Assembly: GCA_034002365.1 (NCBI GenBank)
Contig: JAVFAR010000003.1
Span: 1-64,000, forward strand
Direction of reading: 5' to 3'
From: Trichloromonas sp034002365
GTDB taxonomy: Bacteria; Desulfobacterota; Desulfuromonadia; Desulfuromonadales; Trichloromonadaceae
DNA length: 64,000 nt
Shown here piece after piece: positions 52,973 through 63,334 of the stretch; position 1 is the first letter of the stretch; the number at the start of each line of letters is the position of its first letter. The notes beneath the pieces are model-generated. The model did not search any database. It was not told the origin of the DNA and worked only from the letters and a program-made list of their open reading frames with translations. Position numbers and translations under genes: made by a program.

Positions 52973-54852
52973 GGCAACTCGGCGAAGCCGTCACCAGCCA
53001 CGGTCAGAAGCCACAAAGATTGTTGGGTTTCGCCGTTGGCGGCGATGGTGAAGGGGCGGGCGGCTCCGGAGAAATTTTCCACCCGGGAGAGGGTGTCGCG
53101 CAGGCTCTGTCGGTCCTGAACCTGGGGGTGGACCATGAGTTGCAGGAGGAGGCTGGCGACATCGTAACCCTGTGCTTCGAGAATACTGGGGGGGACGCCG
53201 TAGCGGGCGCTGTAGGCCTCTACGAAACGGCGAACGTTGGCGGCGCCGGCCTCGGCATAAAAGCCGTCGGCGAAAATCGCCCCTTGCAGATATCGACCGG
53301 AAGAGCGGAGAAGTTCCGGGGATTTCCAGCCCGAAATCCCGAGCAGTTGCACATCCTGCAGGCCGTAATAGCTGAGTTGGGGCGCGATCAGGCTGATTTT
53401 TTCGGGATAATCGGGAAGAAAGAGGGCCTCGAAGCGGGGGGGATCGTTGGTTGTAGAGGCGTTTATGTTGGGATCTTCCCCTTTGACCAGACGCAGAGGG
53501 ATTCGGAAGTCATTGAGGTTTTCCCCGTAGCCTTCGGTGGCGACAATTTGGCCGCCCCGCCGGAGAACGGCGTTGACGAAGACGCCCGCCAGTGTCTTGC
53601 CCTGCGAGTTTTCAGGATAGAGGACGGCGAAACGGCTCAGCCCCCGGCGCTCCATGGCCTGGCTCAGCAGCGCTTCGACCTGGGCTTGCGGGGTCAGGGA
53701 GTGGCGGAAGATGAAGTCGCCGATCTCGGGAATGCCCTCTTTCGGGGTCAGGGCAAAGAGCGGGATGCGCAACAGTTGGGCCTGGCGGGCGCAGACGGTG
53801 GCGGCGCCGCCGGTGATGGGACCGGCGATGGCCAGGATGGTCGGGTCGGCAGCCAGTTCGCTGACGGCACGGCTGCTTTCCTCGGCTGTTGTGCCCGAAT
53901 CGCGAACCACCAGACGACAACCGGGTCGGCTCTGGTTGTGCTCTTCCAGGGCGAATTCCATTCCTTGCCGGATCAGTTGGGCGAAAGGGGCGTGGCGCCC
54001 TTGGAGGGGAAGGAGTACCCCGAGGGCGCGCCCGGAAGACATCGTTGGCGCCGAAGGGAACGGGTTGACGGCAGCTACCGGCGGGTAGGAGGAGGGGGAA
54101 GGCGAGGATGAGGCGGCGAGGGCCAGCCACAGAGTCTCGGCCTCATGCCGGTAGGGAAAGGGGACGGCACTCTGTAACACCTGTGCCAGCAGGGTTTTCG
54201 CCTGTTCCGTGAGACCCTGATGAAAGGCGCGGTTGGCTTGCTCGGTGCGGGCATCCTGGCCCAACGGCGTTCCCTGGAACATGAAGACGGCTTCGGCGAG
54301 CTCGCCGTTGGAGAGCTGTTTCAAGATGTCGTGGGCCTGAGCGAGCAGACTTTCGTCGCGTCCTTCGCCGTGCCGCTGGATCGCCGTGAGCGCCTCCAGG
54401 TTCTGGCCTAGAGACGCCTGGATCTCGGCCAGGGCCGCTCCCCGGCGGAGCTGATCGCCGGGGGATAGCTGCGCCGGGTTACTCTTGAGCAGGCGGGCGA
54501 GAGCCGGCTCCTTCTTTTCGGTTGCCGCCAGGGCCAGCCCTTCGATGAGCAGGGCTTCGGCCCCTTTTTGCTCCTCGGGAATGCGGCCGGTGTAGAGCAG
54601 GGCTTCCGCCGGGCTCCCCTGCTCCTGGAAGATGCGGGCCAGGTAGAGGTAGGCGGTGGGCAGATCGGGATCCTGGAAATTACGGATGACAAAGCCGCGC
54701 AGCAGGGACAGGGCTTCCTGACGGTCCCCCGCCTCATAGGCGGAAAGCCCCTGTTTCAAGGCGGGATCGCCGGTCGGCGCGGCAACGGCGGAAAAAGCCG
54801 TCATCAAGATCAGCAAAGCGGTAATGCACCAGACGGCGCGGCGACCGGCCAT
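52969..54852 (-). CDS. LpoA-like / periplasmic-binding-fold protein with TPR domain
   Basis: 627 residues from the ATG at 54852 (GGAGGGG just upstream). Signal peptide (LMTAFSAVA-AP), helical TPR-like N-terminal half (about 30-270), a Pro/Ser-rich linker, then a type-I periplasmic binding fold (GVLLPLQGRHAPFAQLIRQGMEFALEEHN, VVRDSGTTAEESSRAVSEL, IAGPITGGAATV, FAVLYPENSQGKTLAGVFVNAVLRRGG). The architecture is that of LpoA, the outer-membrane activator of PBP1A, though there is no lipobox. It could also be a Leu/Ile/Val-binding-like sensor. Coupled to the 52208 lipoprotein. Confidence 0.8.
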   Translation of the reverse strand: MAGRRAVWCITALLILMTAFSAVAAPTGDPALKQGLSAYEAGDRQEALSLLRGFVIRNFQDPDLPTAYLYLARIFQEQGSPAEALLYTGRIPEEQKGAEALLIEGLALAATEKKEPALARLLKSNPAQLSPGDQLRRGAALAEIQASLGQNLEALTAIQRHGEGRDESLLAQAHDILKQLSNGELAEAVFMFQGTPLGQDARTEQANRAFHQGLTEQAKTLLAQVLQSAVPFPYRHEAETLWLALAASSSPSPSSYPPVAAVNPFPSAPTMSSGRALGVLLPLQGRHAPFAQLIRQGMEFALEEHNQSRPGCRLVVRDSGTTAEESSRAVSELAADPTILAIAGPITGGAATVCARQAQLLRIPLFALTPKEGIPEIGDFIFRHSLTPQAQVEALLSQAMERRGLSRFAVLYPENSQGKTLAGVFVNAVLRRGGQIVATEGYGENLNDFRIPLRLVKGEDPNINASTTNDPPRFEALFLPDYPEKISLIAPQLSYYGLQDVQLLGISGWKSPELLRSSGRYLQGAIFADGFYAEAGAANVRRFVEAYSARYGVPPSILEAQGYDVASLLLQLMVHPQVQDRQSLRDTLSRVENFSGAARPFTIAANGETQQSLWLLTVAGDGFAELP

Positions 54853-54874
54853 GAGCCCCTCCCGGGAAAATCCC

Positions 54875-55996
54875 TCAATCGAACAGATTCTTGACCTTAT
54901 CGAAAAAACTCTTGCCCATGGGATGCATGTCCTCGCCACTTTCCCGGGCGAACTCTTCCAGCAGTTCTTTTTGCCTGGCGCTCAGCTTGGTCGGGGTTTC
55001 GACCCGCAGAACCACCAGCTGATCCCCCCGGCCGTAGCCTTGCAGGCTGGGGATGCCCTTGCCGGAAAGGGTGAGCACCTTGCCTGACTGGGTGCCGGCC
55101 GGAACCTTGATCTTCAGCTTACCGTCGAGGGTCGGTACCTCAATTTCGCAGCCCAGAGCTGCCTGCACGAAAGAAATGGGCGTTTCACAGATGACGTCCT
55201 GCCCCTCGCGTTTGAAGATCGGGTGGTCCTTCACCGTGATGACCACGTAGAGATCTCCCGGAGGACCGCCCTGGGAGCCGATTTCCCCTTCGCCGTTGAG
55301 CTTGAGGCGGTTGCCGGTCTCGACCCCCGGCGGGATCTTCAGGGAGATGGTCTTCTTGCCCTTGGTTTTGCCGGTGCCGCGACATTCCGGGCAGGGGCTT
55401 TCGATGATCCGCCCCTCGCCGCCGCAAGTGGGACAGGGGCGGGTGAGGGAGAAGAATCCCTGCTGATAACGGACCTGACCGGCCCCCTGGCAGGTCGGGC
55501 AGGTTTTCGGGCTGGTCCCCTTCTTCGCGCCGGAGCCGGCGCAGGCCTCGCAGGTCTGATGGCGGGGGATCTGGACCTTGGTCTCCAGGCCGAAGGCGGC
55601 CTCCTCGAAGGAGATGCTGAGGTTGTAGCGCAGATCGTCGCCGCGCCGCCCCCGGCCGCGCCGGGAGCCGCCCCCGCCAAAGATATCCCCGAAAATGTCG
55701 CCGAAAATATCTTCGAAAGGACTGCCGCCGGAACCGAAGCCTTCGGAAGAAAAACCGCCGCCGCCCCCCAGGCCGGCATGGCCGAATTGGTCGTAGGTCG
55801 CCCGTTTCTGGGCGTCGGAGAGGACCGCGTAGGCTTCGGTCAACTCCTTGAAACGTTCTTCGGCCTGCTTGTCGCCGGGGTTTTTGTCCGGGTGATACTG
55901 CAGGGCGAGACGCCGGTAGGCCTTCTTGATCTCGGTTTCGCCGGCGTTGCGATTGACGCCGAGAACTTCGTAATAGTCGCGTTTGCCGTTAGCCAA
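54875..55996 (-). CDS. dnaJ: Chaperone protein DnaJ
   Basis: 373 residues. J domain with YHPDKNPGDKQAEERFKELTEAY, Gly/Phe-rich segment (GGGGGFSSEGFGSGG), four CxxCxGxG zinc motifs (CEACAGSGAKKG, CPTCQGAGQV, CPTCGGEG, CPECRGTG) and C-terminal substrate-binding domain. DnaK co-chaperone. It lies 82 bases after dnaK; a palindromic element sits in the gap. Confidence 0.98.
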   Translation of the reverse strand: MANGKRDYYEVLGVNRNAGETEIKKAYRRLALQYHPDKNPGDKQAEERFKELTEAYAVLSDAQKRATYDQFGHAGLGGGGGFSSEGFGSGGSPFEDIFGDIFGDIFGGGGSRRGRGRRGDDLRYNLSISFEEAAFGLETKVQIPRHQTCEACAGSGAKKGTSPKTCPTCQGAGQVRYQQGFFSLTRPCPTCGGEGRIIESPCPECRGTGKTKGKKTISLKIPPGVETGNRLKLNGEGEIGSQGGPPGDLYVVITVKDHPIFKREGQDVICETPISFVQAALGCEIEVPTLDGKLKIKVPAGTQSGKVLTLSGKGIPSLQGYGRGDQLVVLRVETPTKLSARQKELLEEFARESGEDMHPMGKSFFDKVKNLFD

Positions 55997-56022
55997 GGGA
56001 CGGTCCTTCTTTCATAAAAAAT

Positions 56023-56050
56023 GCAGGGGCGCAGCATGCCGCGCCCCTAC
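56023..56050. repeat. Palindromic element between dnaK and dnaJ
   Basis: GCAGGGGCGC (56023-56032) and GCGCCCCTAC (56041-56050) form a near-perfect inverted repeat around AGCATGCC. The arm sequence (GGGGCG...CGCCCCTAC) is like that of the element inside uvrA. On the minus strand it would form a strong mRNA hairpin between dnaK and dnaJ without a T-run. Confidence 0.65.
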
Positions 56051-56078
56051 CTCGTACCGGAAAATCGAAAAATCCCGA

Positions 56079-57989
<1,911 letters not shown>

Positions 57990-58052
57990 GATGTTTTCCT
58001 CCTTGTGTTGAGCCCTTTTAACGGGTGATTTTTTGTGGATTAAGCAGGTCGG

Positions 58053-58637
58053 CTAGGCGGCGGGCGCCTTGGCCACCATGACCAGGGTGGGGCGGAGCAG
58101 ACGGCCGTTGAGCTGGTAGCCCTTCTGCAACTCCTTCACCACCGTGTTGGCTGGATGCTCGGCGCTTTCCAGCTGCCCCATCGCTTCGTGCCAGGCCGGA
58201 TCGAAGGGCGCCCCTTCCGCCTGGATCGGGGTGACGCCGAATTTTTCCAGACTTTTGACAAAGAGCCCCAGGGTCATCTCCACCCCCTGACGCAAACTTT
58301 CCTCCCCCGCGCCGCCTTCCTGGCGGGCGTGTTCGAGAGCCCGCTCGAGATTGTCCAGCACCGGCAGCAGTTCCTTGAGGATGTTTTCGTTGGCGAAGCG
58401 CGCCAGATCTTCTTTCTCCTTCTGGGCGCGGCGCCGGAAATTCTCCAGGTCGGCCCGTTCGCGCAGATAGAGATCCCAGTTCTTCCGCGCCACTTCCTGC
58501 GCCGCCGCCAGCTGTTCCTCCAGGCTCGGAACGGATTCCCGGGTCTCGGCCGCGCCCGTTTCCTCGGTGACCTCGGCGGGAGCCTCTTCGCTGACGGGCG
58601 GGGACTGCTCTTTAATGTGTTCGGATTTTTTTGCCAC
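58053..58637 (-). CDS. grpE: Nucleotide exchange factor GrpE
   Basis: 194 residues from a GTG at 58637, with AGGAG upstream. Acidic N-terminal region, long coiled coil (LRERADLENFRRRAQKEKEDLARFANENILKELLPVLDNLERAL) and C-terminal beta domain (GVTPIQAEGAPFDPAWHEAMG, VVKELQKGYQLNGRLLRPTLVMVAK). Releases ADP from DnaK. Confidence 0.96.
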   Translation of the reverse strand: MAKKSEHIKEQSPPVSEEAPAEVTEETGAAETRESVPSLEEQLAAAQEVARKNWDLYLRERADLENFRRRAQKEKEDLARFANENILKELLPVLDNLERALEHARQEGGAGEESLRQGVEMTLGLFVKSLEKFGVTPIQAEGAPFDPAWHEAMGQLESAEHPANTVVKELQKGYQLNGRLLRPTLVMVAKAPAA

Positions 58638-58660
58638 GATATACGTTCTCCTGTGTCTGA

Positions 58661-59701
58661 CTATTCCAATTCGTTTTCGAGAATCTGGCTGACCAGGCGC
58701 GCGGTGTAGTCGACCACGGGAATCACCTGGGAATAGTTCATGCGGCTGGGGCCGATCACCCCGAGGGTGCCGATCGTTCCCCGGCTGCTCGAATAGTTGG
58801 CGGTTATCAGGCTGCACCCCTCGATTTCCCGGTATTCGGACTCGCTGCCGATGAAAATCTGCACTCCTCGCGCCTGCTGGCTTTTGTCGAGCAGTTCGAC
58901 CAGCAGGCTCTTCTGCTCGAAGGTCCGAAAGAGCCGTTTCATCCGTTCCAGATCCTTGAATTCGGGCTGTTCCAGAATATTGGCGGCCCCTTCGATGTAG
59001 ACCTGGCCACCCAATTCATCGCTCATGGCCTCTTGCGAGAGTTCCAGGGCGCGGCTCAGCAGTTTGTCGTAGATCGCTTTCTCCTCGGCCATTTCCCGGA
59101 CGATCTTGGCTTTGATCTCCTGGATGCTCAGGCCGCTGAGGGTCTGGTTGAGATAGTTGGAAATATGCTCCAGTTCCGCTTGGGAAAGGGAAAGGTCGGT
59201 TTCGATGACCTTGTTCTGCACCATGCCGGAACGGGAGACAAAGATGACCAGCAGCCGCCCCTGGGAGAGTTTGAGAAACTCGATATGGCGGAAGACCGTG
59301 CAGTTGAAGCGCGGCGTCATCACCACCCCGGTGTAGCTGGAAATGGCCGAAAGCACCTTCCCCGCCTCCCGCAGCCGCTCTTCGACGCGCAGACCGTCGA
59401 TGCGGTAATAGTCTTCGATGCGGCTTTTCTGTTGCGAGTCGAGCTGCCCGACCTGCAACAGGGTGTCGACGTAAAAACGGTAGCCCTTTTCGGTCGGCAC
59501 CCGCCCCGCCGAGGTGTGGGGAGAGACGATGTAGCCCATCTCTTCGAGATCGGCCATGACGTTGCGCACCGTCGCCGGCGACAGGCCGAGATGGTGGCGG
59601 CGGGTCACCGCCCGCGAACCGATCGGTTCGGCGGTGCCGATGTAATCCTCGACGATCGCTTCGAGAATGCGCCGACTACGCTCGTTGAGTTCATCGCTCA
59701 T
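58661..59701 (-). CDS. hrcA: Heat-inducible transcription repressor HrcA
   Basis: 346 residues. Winged helix N-terminus (RRILEAIVEDYIGTAEPIGSRAVTRRHHLGLSPATVRNVMADLEEMGYI), central GAF-like region, C-terminal SRMNYSQVIPVVDYTARLVSQIL. It binds CIRCE in a GroEL-dependent way. CIRCE lies over its own promoter, 53 bases upstream of the start. First gene of the hrcA-grpE-dnaK-dnaJ cluster. Confidence 0.98.
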   Translation of the reverse strand: MSDELNERSRRILEAIVEDYIGTAEPIGSRAVTRRHHLGLSPATVRNVMADLEEMGYIVSPHTSAGRVPTEKGYRFYVDTLLQVGQLDSQQKSRIEDYYRIDGLRVEERLREAGKVLSAISSYTGVVMTPRFNCTVFRHIEFLKLSQGRLLVIFVSRSGMVQNKVIETDLSLSQAELEHISNYLNQTLSGLSIQEIKAKIVREMAEEKAIYDKLLSRALELSQEAMSDELGGQVYIEGAANILEQPEFKDLERMKRLFRTFEQKSLLVELLDKSQQARGVQIFIGSESEYREIEGCSLITANYSSSRGTIGTLGVIGPSRMNYSQVIPVVDYTARLVSQILENELE

Positions 59702-59753
59702 GGTTTATCCGGCCCCAAAAAACTCAAGCCGGAAAGCCCCGGCCGTCATTGCC

Positions 59754-59780
59754 TTAGCACTCATCACTTCCGAGTGCTAA
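59754..59780 (-). promoter_or_regulatory. CIRCE operator
   Basis: TTAGCACTC-N9-GAGTGCTAA, a perfect match to the HrcA-binding consensus, just downstream of the predicted -10. Confidence 0.97.
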
Positions 59781-59788
59781 CGTCGCAC

Positions 59789-59817
59789 AACATAACAATG
59801 CCCCTTTTCTTTGTCAA
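59789..59817 (-). promoter_or_regulatory. Promoter of hrcA-grpE-dnaK-dnaJ
   Basis: On the minus strand: TTGACA (59817-59812), 17-base spacer, TATGTT (59794-59789). The predicted start site falls at the edge of CIRCE. The remaining gap to hemW (59818-59921) holds no gene. Confidence 0.75.
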
Positions 59818-59921
59818 GGGCAAAGCCCCCTAATACAGGGCATTTTCTCCGGCTAAAGGGGGGCGGTTCAGGTGGCGCGGTCGGCCGGGGCGCTGAAAAA
59901 CGTTCGCACTTCAGCCGCCGG

Positions 59922-61058
59922 TCAGAGAAAGGGGAGGATCAGGTGATCGAAGATCAGCCAGCCGCAAAGGTCGAAGGCCCAGCGGTTGTTTTCATGGCGC
60001 AGATGGCTGCCGGCGCGGGCGATGGCCGGAGCGAAGTGTTCGCCGAGGGATTTTCCGAAGCGCGCGGTGAAATCCCGGTCGTCGACTCCCTCGGCGGTGC
60101 GCAGGCCGAGGTAGAGGGTTTCGGCCATGGCCCCGGCGCGGTCAAAGCATTCCAGCTCCAGCAGGGGATCGCGCCCCATCTCCAGCGTCTTCCGGCAGGC
60201 GTCAAGATCGCCGGGGGCCGCCAGGCGCCGGCCCCAGCCGGCGGGATCGAAGGCATGGGCGCCGGCACCGAGGGCCAGACATCCCTGGCGATGCCAGTAA
60301 CCGAGGTTGTGACGGCATTCCCGGCCGGGGCGGGCGTAATTGGAGATTTCGTAGTGAGCAAAGCCGGCTTCGGCAAGGCGTTCATGGAGGAGAGTAAACT
60401 GCCGGGCGTAGTTCTGTTCGTCGGGAAGGGCCAGGCCCCCATGCCGCTGAAGGGCATGGAAAGGGGTCTCCTCCTCGACGCTCAGGCCGTAGCAGGAGAG
60501 GTGTTCCGGTTCCAGGGCGAGAAAGGCGACAAGTTCCCGTTCCAGCTCGGCCAGGCTTTGGCCGGGGCGGGCATAGATCAGGTCGAGACCGAGATTGGTG
60601 AAGCCCGCCGCGCGACTCCAGGCCACCGCCTGGCGAATCTCGGCGGCGCTGTGGATGCGGCCAAGCTGGGCCAGGGCCCGATCATCGAGGGACTGGGCGC
60701 CGAGGGAGAGGCGGTTGACCCCGGCGGCACGGTAGCCGGCGAGGGATTGAGGGGAGAGGGTGCCGGGGTTGGCTTCCAGGCTGATTTCACAATCGGCGGC
60801 GAAACCAAAGCGGGCGGCGGCTGCTCGCAGAATCCGGCCAAGCTGTTCCGGCGTCAGCAGCGAAGGGGTGCCGCCGCCGAAAAAGACCGTCGTCAGCGGC
60901 CCCTCCCAGACTTCGGCGGCCGCGGCCGACTCCAGCTGTTTGAGCAGCAGTTCGACATACTCCGCCAGCAGCGCCGGGGAATGGCGGTCGGTGGAAAAAA
61001 AATCGCAATAGGGACACTTGCGGGCGCAGAAGGGGATGTGCAGGTAGAGGGAGGTCAT
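59922..61058 (-). CDS. hemW: HemW-like radical SAM heme chaperone
   Basis: 378 residues from the ATG at 61058. Radical SAM Cys motif HIPFCARKCPYCDF (CX3CX2C at residues 11, 15, 18), GGGTPSLL, EANPGTL, NRLSLGAQSLDD, and C-terminal YEISNYARPGRECRHNLGYW. Formerly annotated as oxygen-independent coproporphyrinogen III oxidase; HemW lacks the additional HemN features and is thought to insert heme. The T-run of the preceding gene's terminator lies only a few bases upstream of its start. Confidence 0.92.
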   Translation of the reverse strand: MTSLYLHIPFCARKCPYCDFFSTDRHSPALLAEYVELLLKQLESAAAAEVWEGPLTTVFFGGGTPSLLTPEQLGRILRAAAARFGFAADCEISLEANPGTLSPQSLAGYRAAGVNRLSLGAQSLDDRALAQLGRIHSAAEIRQAVAWSRAAGFTNLGLDLIYARPGQSLAELERELVAFLALEPEHLSCYGLSVEEETPFHALQRHGGLALPDEQNYARQFTLLHERLAEAGFAHYEISNYARPGRECRHNLGYWHRQGCLALGAGAHAFDPAGWGRRLAAPGDLDACRKTLEMGRDPLLELECFDRAGAMAETLYLGLRTAEGVDDRDFTARFGKSLGEHFAPAIARAGSHLRHENNRWAFDLCGWLIFDHLILPFL

Positions 61059-61062
61059 GAGC

Positions 61063-61093
61063 AAAAAGGGCGGCCGGGGTGAGCGGCCGCCCT
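61063..61093 (-). terminator. Terminator of the antiporter locus
   Basis: Stem AGGGCGGCCG / CGGCCGCCCT with a 7-base loop and five T on the minus strand (61067-61063), between the antiporter stop (61101) and the hemW start (61058). Confidence 0.85.
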
Positions 61094-61100
61094 GTCAGGG

Positions 61101-62867
61101 TCACCAGAAAAAGATGAAGGACATCACCGAGAGGCAAAGGACCGCGAGCAGCACCCCGATCCCCACCGGGTAGGCGCCGAGCCGGCTGCGGCGCTCAATG
61201 GCCGCGTCGATGGCGGCCAGATCCCCGCTCGTGCCCGCTGTCAGATGCGCGACACTTTTCTGGATATTGGCACCGGGGTCGGCAAAGAAGCGGGCCAGGG
61301 CGCCGGGAATCCCCCGGACGAAAATGCGGTCCGCCCAACTGTTGAGGCCGTTGAAAATCCGGTCACTCAGGGTGTAGAAGAGGCGCCCCCCTTTGCGGTA
61401 GAACCAGTCGGCGTCAACATTGACGCTGCGGATTTCCGCCGGATAAATTCCGGATAGCAGCAGCAGGGTGAAGGCAAGCGCCGAAAAGAAGAGGAGCTGG
61501 GTCTGGGCCACGACATGGGAGACGGTATAGGGTTGATAGTCGGTGGCGTAGGGGAGCAGGCGGTAGAGATACTGGGGAAAGCTGCCGATAAAAATACAGA
61601 GAAACGCGGTCAGGCCCATGGCCAGCAGCATGTGCCGGGGGGCTTCCTTGCAACGCAGTCCCGAGTCATGGGAGAAGAAAGCGAAGAAGGGGATCTTGAT
61701 CCCGGCATGGTGGAAGACCCCGGCCGAGGCGAAGAGCAGCACGAACCAGACCAGCCGCAGGTTGTCGTGGGCGGCAGCCTCCATGACCATCGATTTGCTG
61801 ACGAAACCGGAAAAAAGCGGGAAGGCGGAGATCGAAGCGGCGCCGACAATGCAGAAGGCGCAGGTCCAGGGCATCGATTTGTAGAGGCCGCCGAGATCGG
61901 TGGCGTTGATCTTGCCGGTACGGTATAGAACGGCGCCCATGGTCATGAACAACAGGCCTTTGAAAAGGATGTCGTTGAAGGCGTGGGCGACGGCGCCGTT
62001 TACCGCCAGTTCGGTGCCGATGCCGATGCCGACGACCATGAAACCGACCTGGTTGATCAGGCTGTAGGCGAGGACCCGGCGCAGGTCGTTTTCGATGACC
62101 GCATAGAAGATGGGGAAGCCGGCCATGACCGCGCCGATCCAGATCAGGGCGTCGGTACCGGCGAAGGAGCGGGCCAGCAGGTAGACCGCCGCCTTGGTGG
62201 TGAAGGCCGACAGATAGATGGTGCCGGTCACGGTCGAGGCCGGATAGGCGTCGGTCAGCCAGGTGTGCAGCAGCGGCCAGGCGCAGTTCACGCCGACACC
62301 GATGAAGATCAGGTACGAGGCGAGGCCGTTCAGGCCGAGGAAGGTGACGGCCACGCTGCCGGTCTGTTGCACATGGAGCAGGATACCGGCCAGCAGGCAG
62401 AGACCGCCGGCGACATGGACCATGAAGTAACGGAAACCGGCGCCAAAGGCATCGGGAGTGCGCCGGGCCAGCACCAGAAAAGTAGCACAGACGGTCAGCA
62501 GCTCCCAGAAAACGAAGAGGGTAAAGAAATCCCCGGCAAAGATTACCCCCAGGGCGGCCCCGGCATAGGCCAGCCCGGCGATATTTTGCACCCGGTCTTC
62601 CACATGCAGGGCATAGAGGTTAGTGATAAAGGCGATCAGGTGGAAGATGTAACCAAACACCAGACTGAGGCGGTCAAGTTGGCCAAGCACCAGTTCATAG
62701 TCCATGAACTGGAAACTCCAGTGGGTGCCGGCGGGAATCGACAACAGGTTAACGAAGCTGGCAATGGGGAGCAACAGCATCCAGGCCTGCTTAAGCCGCC
62801 CCTTGAGCAGGGGAACCAGCAGTGCGCCAACGATGAGGATGACTGCGGGCGGCAGAGCATTAATCAT
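61101..62867 (-). CDS. Proton/sodium antiporter-like subunit (MrpD/NuoM-type)
   Basis: 588 residues with about 14-15 membrane helices. Proton_antipo_M core: FVFWELLTVCATFLVLA with the key Glu, LPLLHTWL-like CAWPLLHTWLTDAYPASTVTGTIYLSAFTTKAAVYLL with the key Lys, LAYSLINQVGFMVVGIG, and HAFNDILFKGLLFMTMGAVLYRTG. A hydrophilic C-terminal segment (DADWFYRKGGRLFYTLSDRIFNGLNSWADR) is followed by a last helix. Part of an Mrp-type or complex-I-like ion-translocating complex; start overlaps the next upstream gene by 8 bases. Confidence 0.88.
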   Translation of the reverse strand: MINALPPAVILIVGALLVPLLKGRLKQAWMLLLPIASFVNLLSIPAGTHWSFQFMDYELVLGQLDRLSLVFGYIFHLIAFITNLYALHVEDRVQNIAGLAYAGAALGVIFAGDFFTLFVFWELLTVCATFLVLARRTPDAFGAGFRYFMVHVAGGLCLLAGILLHVQQTGSVAVTFLGLNGLASYLIFIGVGVNCAWPLLHTWLTDAYPASTVTGTIYLSAFTTKAAVYLLARSFAGTDALIWIGAVMAGFPIFYAVIENDLRRVLAYSLINQVGFMVVGIGIGTELAVNGAVAHAFNDILFKGLLFMTMGAVLYRTGKINATDLGGLYKSMPWTCAFCIVGAASISAFPLFSGFVSKSMVMEAAAHDNLRLVWFVLLFASAGVFHHAGIKIPFFAFFSHDSGLRCKEAPRHMLLAMGLTAFLCIFIGSFPQYLYRLLPYATDYQPYTVSHVVAQTQLLFFSALAFTLLLLSGIYPAEIRSVNVDADWFYRKGGRLFYTLSDRIFNGLNSWADRIFVRGIPGALARFFADPGANIQKSVAHLTAGTSGDLAAIDAAIERRSRLGAYPVGIGVLLAVLCLSVMSFIFFW

Positions 62868-63156
62868 AGTAGTCCTCTTTGCGCATGACCAGGGGACGCA
62901 GGATATATTTGGCCACCAGTACCAGGATGACGCAGGCGACGAAGCCGTAAATGGCGTAGAAGCCGAATTTCTCTTCCCAGGGGAAGAGTGCGTGCTTGTG
63001 GTAGAAGAGGTCGACCAAAAGCAGGATCACCACGCAGCTGTAAAAGCCTTGGAGCAGGCGCTGAACGTTTCGCGGGTTGTCGAAGATGCCCGGTTTTTCT
63101 TCCCTGGCGCCGTCCGGACGGACCTGCTGGTCGGGGCATTCCGGTTCTCTTTTCAT
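62860..63156 (-). CDS. Small two-helix membrane protein of the antiporter locus
   Basis: 98 residues from the ATG at 63156, about 10 bases after GAGG. A hydrophilic N-terminus (DGAREEKPGIFDNPRNVQRLL) precedes two membrane helices (LLQGFYSCVVILLLVDLFY and YAIYGFVACVILVLVAKYIL), separated by HKHALFPWEEKFGF; ends RPLVMRKEDYYD. Overlaps the large subunit's start, so the two are coupled. No named family recognised; probably an accessory subunit of the ion-translocating complex. Confidence 0.75.
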   Translation of the reverse strand: MKREPECPDQQVRPDGAREEKPGIFDNPRNVQRLLQGFYSCVVILLLVDLFYHKHALFPWEEKFGFYAIYGFVACVILVLVAKYILRPLVMRKEDYYD

Positions 63157-63166
63157 CCGTGTTACC

Positions 63167-63313
63167 TCACAGGGTGGTGAACAAAACGTAAGCGAGATAG
63201 AGACAACTGACCGCGAAGATGACGGCGAACACCGGGCGAAAGCCGGGAACCGGATCATGGGCCAAGATCATTAATTCCTCCCCGTGGGGGTCGTGCCGGG
63301 ACTCGTGACTCAT
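63167..63313 (-). CDS. Very small membrane protein of the antiporter locus
   Basis: 48 residues from the ATG at 63313, 5 bases after AGGAGG. N-terminal hydrophilic SHESRHDPHGEELMILAHDP, then one membrane helix (PVFAVIFAVSCLYLAYVLF). It lies 21 bases after the preceding subunit and 10 bases before the next, in the same direction. Strong ribosome site and tight spacing make it a real gene. Function unknown; probably a small complex subunit. Confidence 0.7.
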   Translation of the reverse strand: MSHESRHDPHGEELMILAHDPVPGFRPVFAVIFAVSCLYLAYVLFTTL

Positions 63314-63334
63314 GGAAACCTCCTGGCGAACGCG

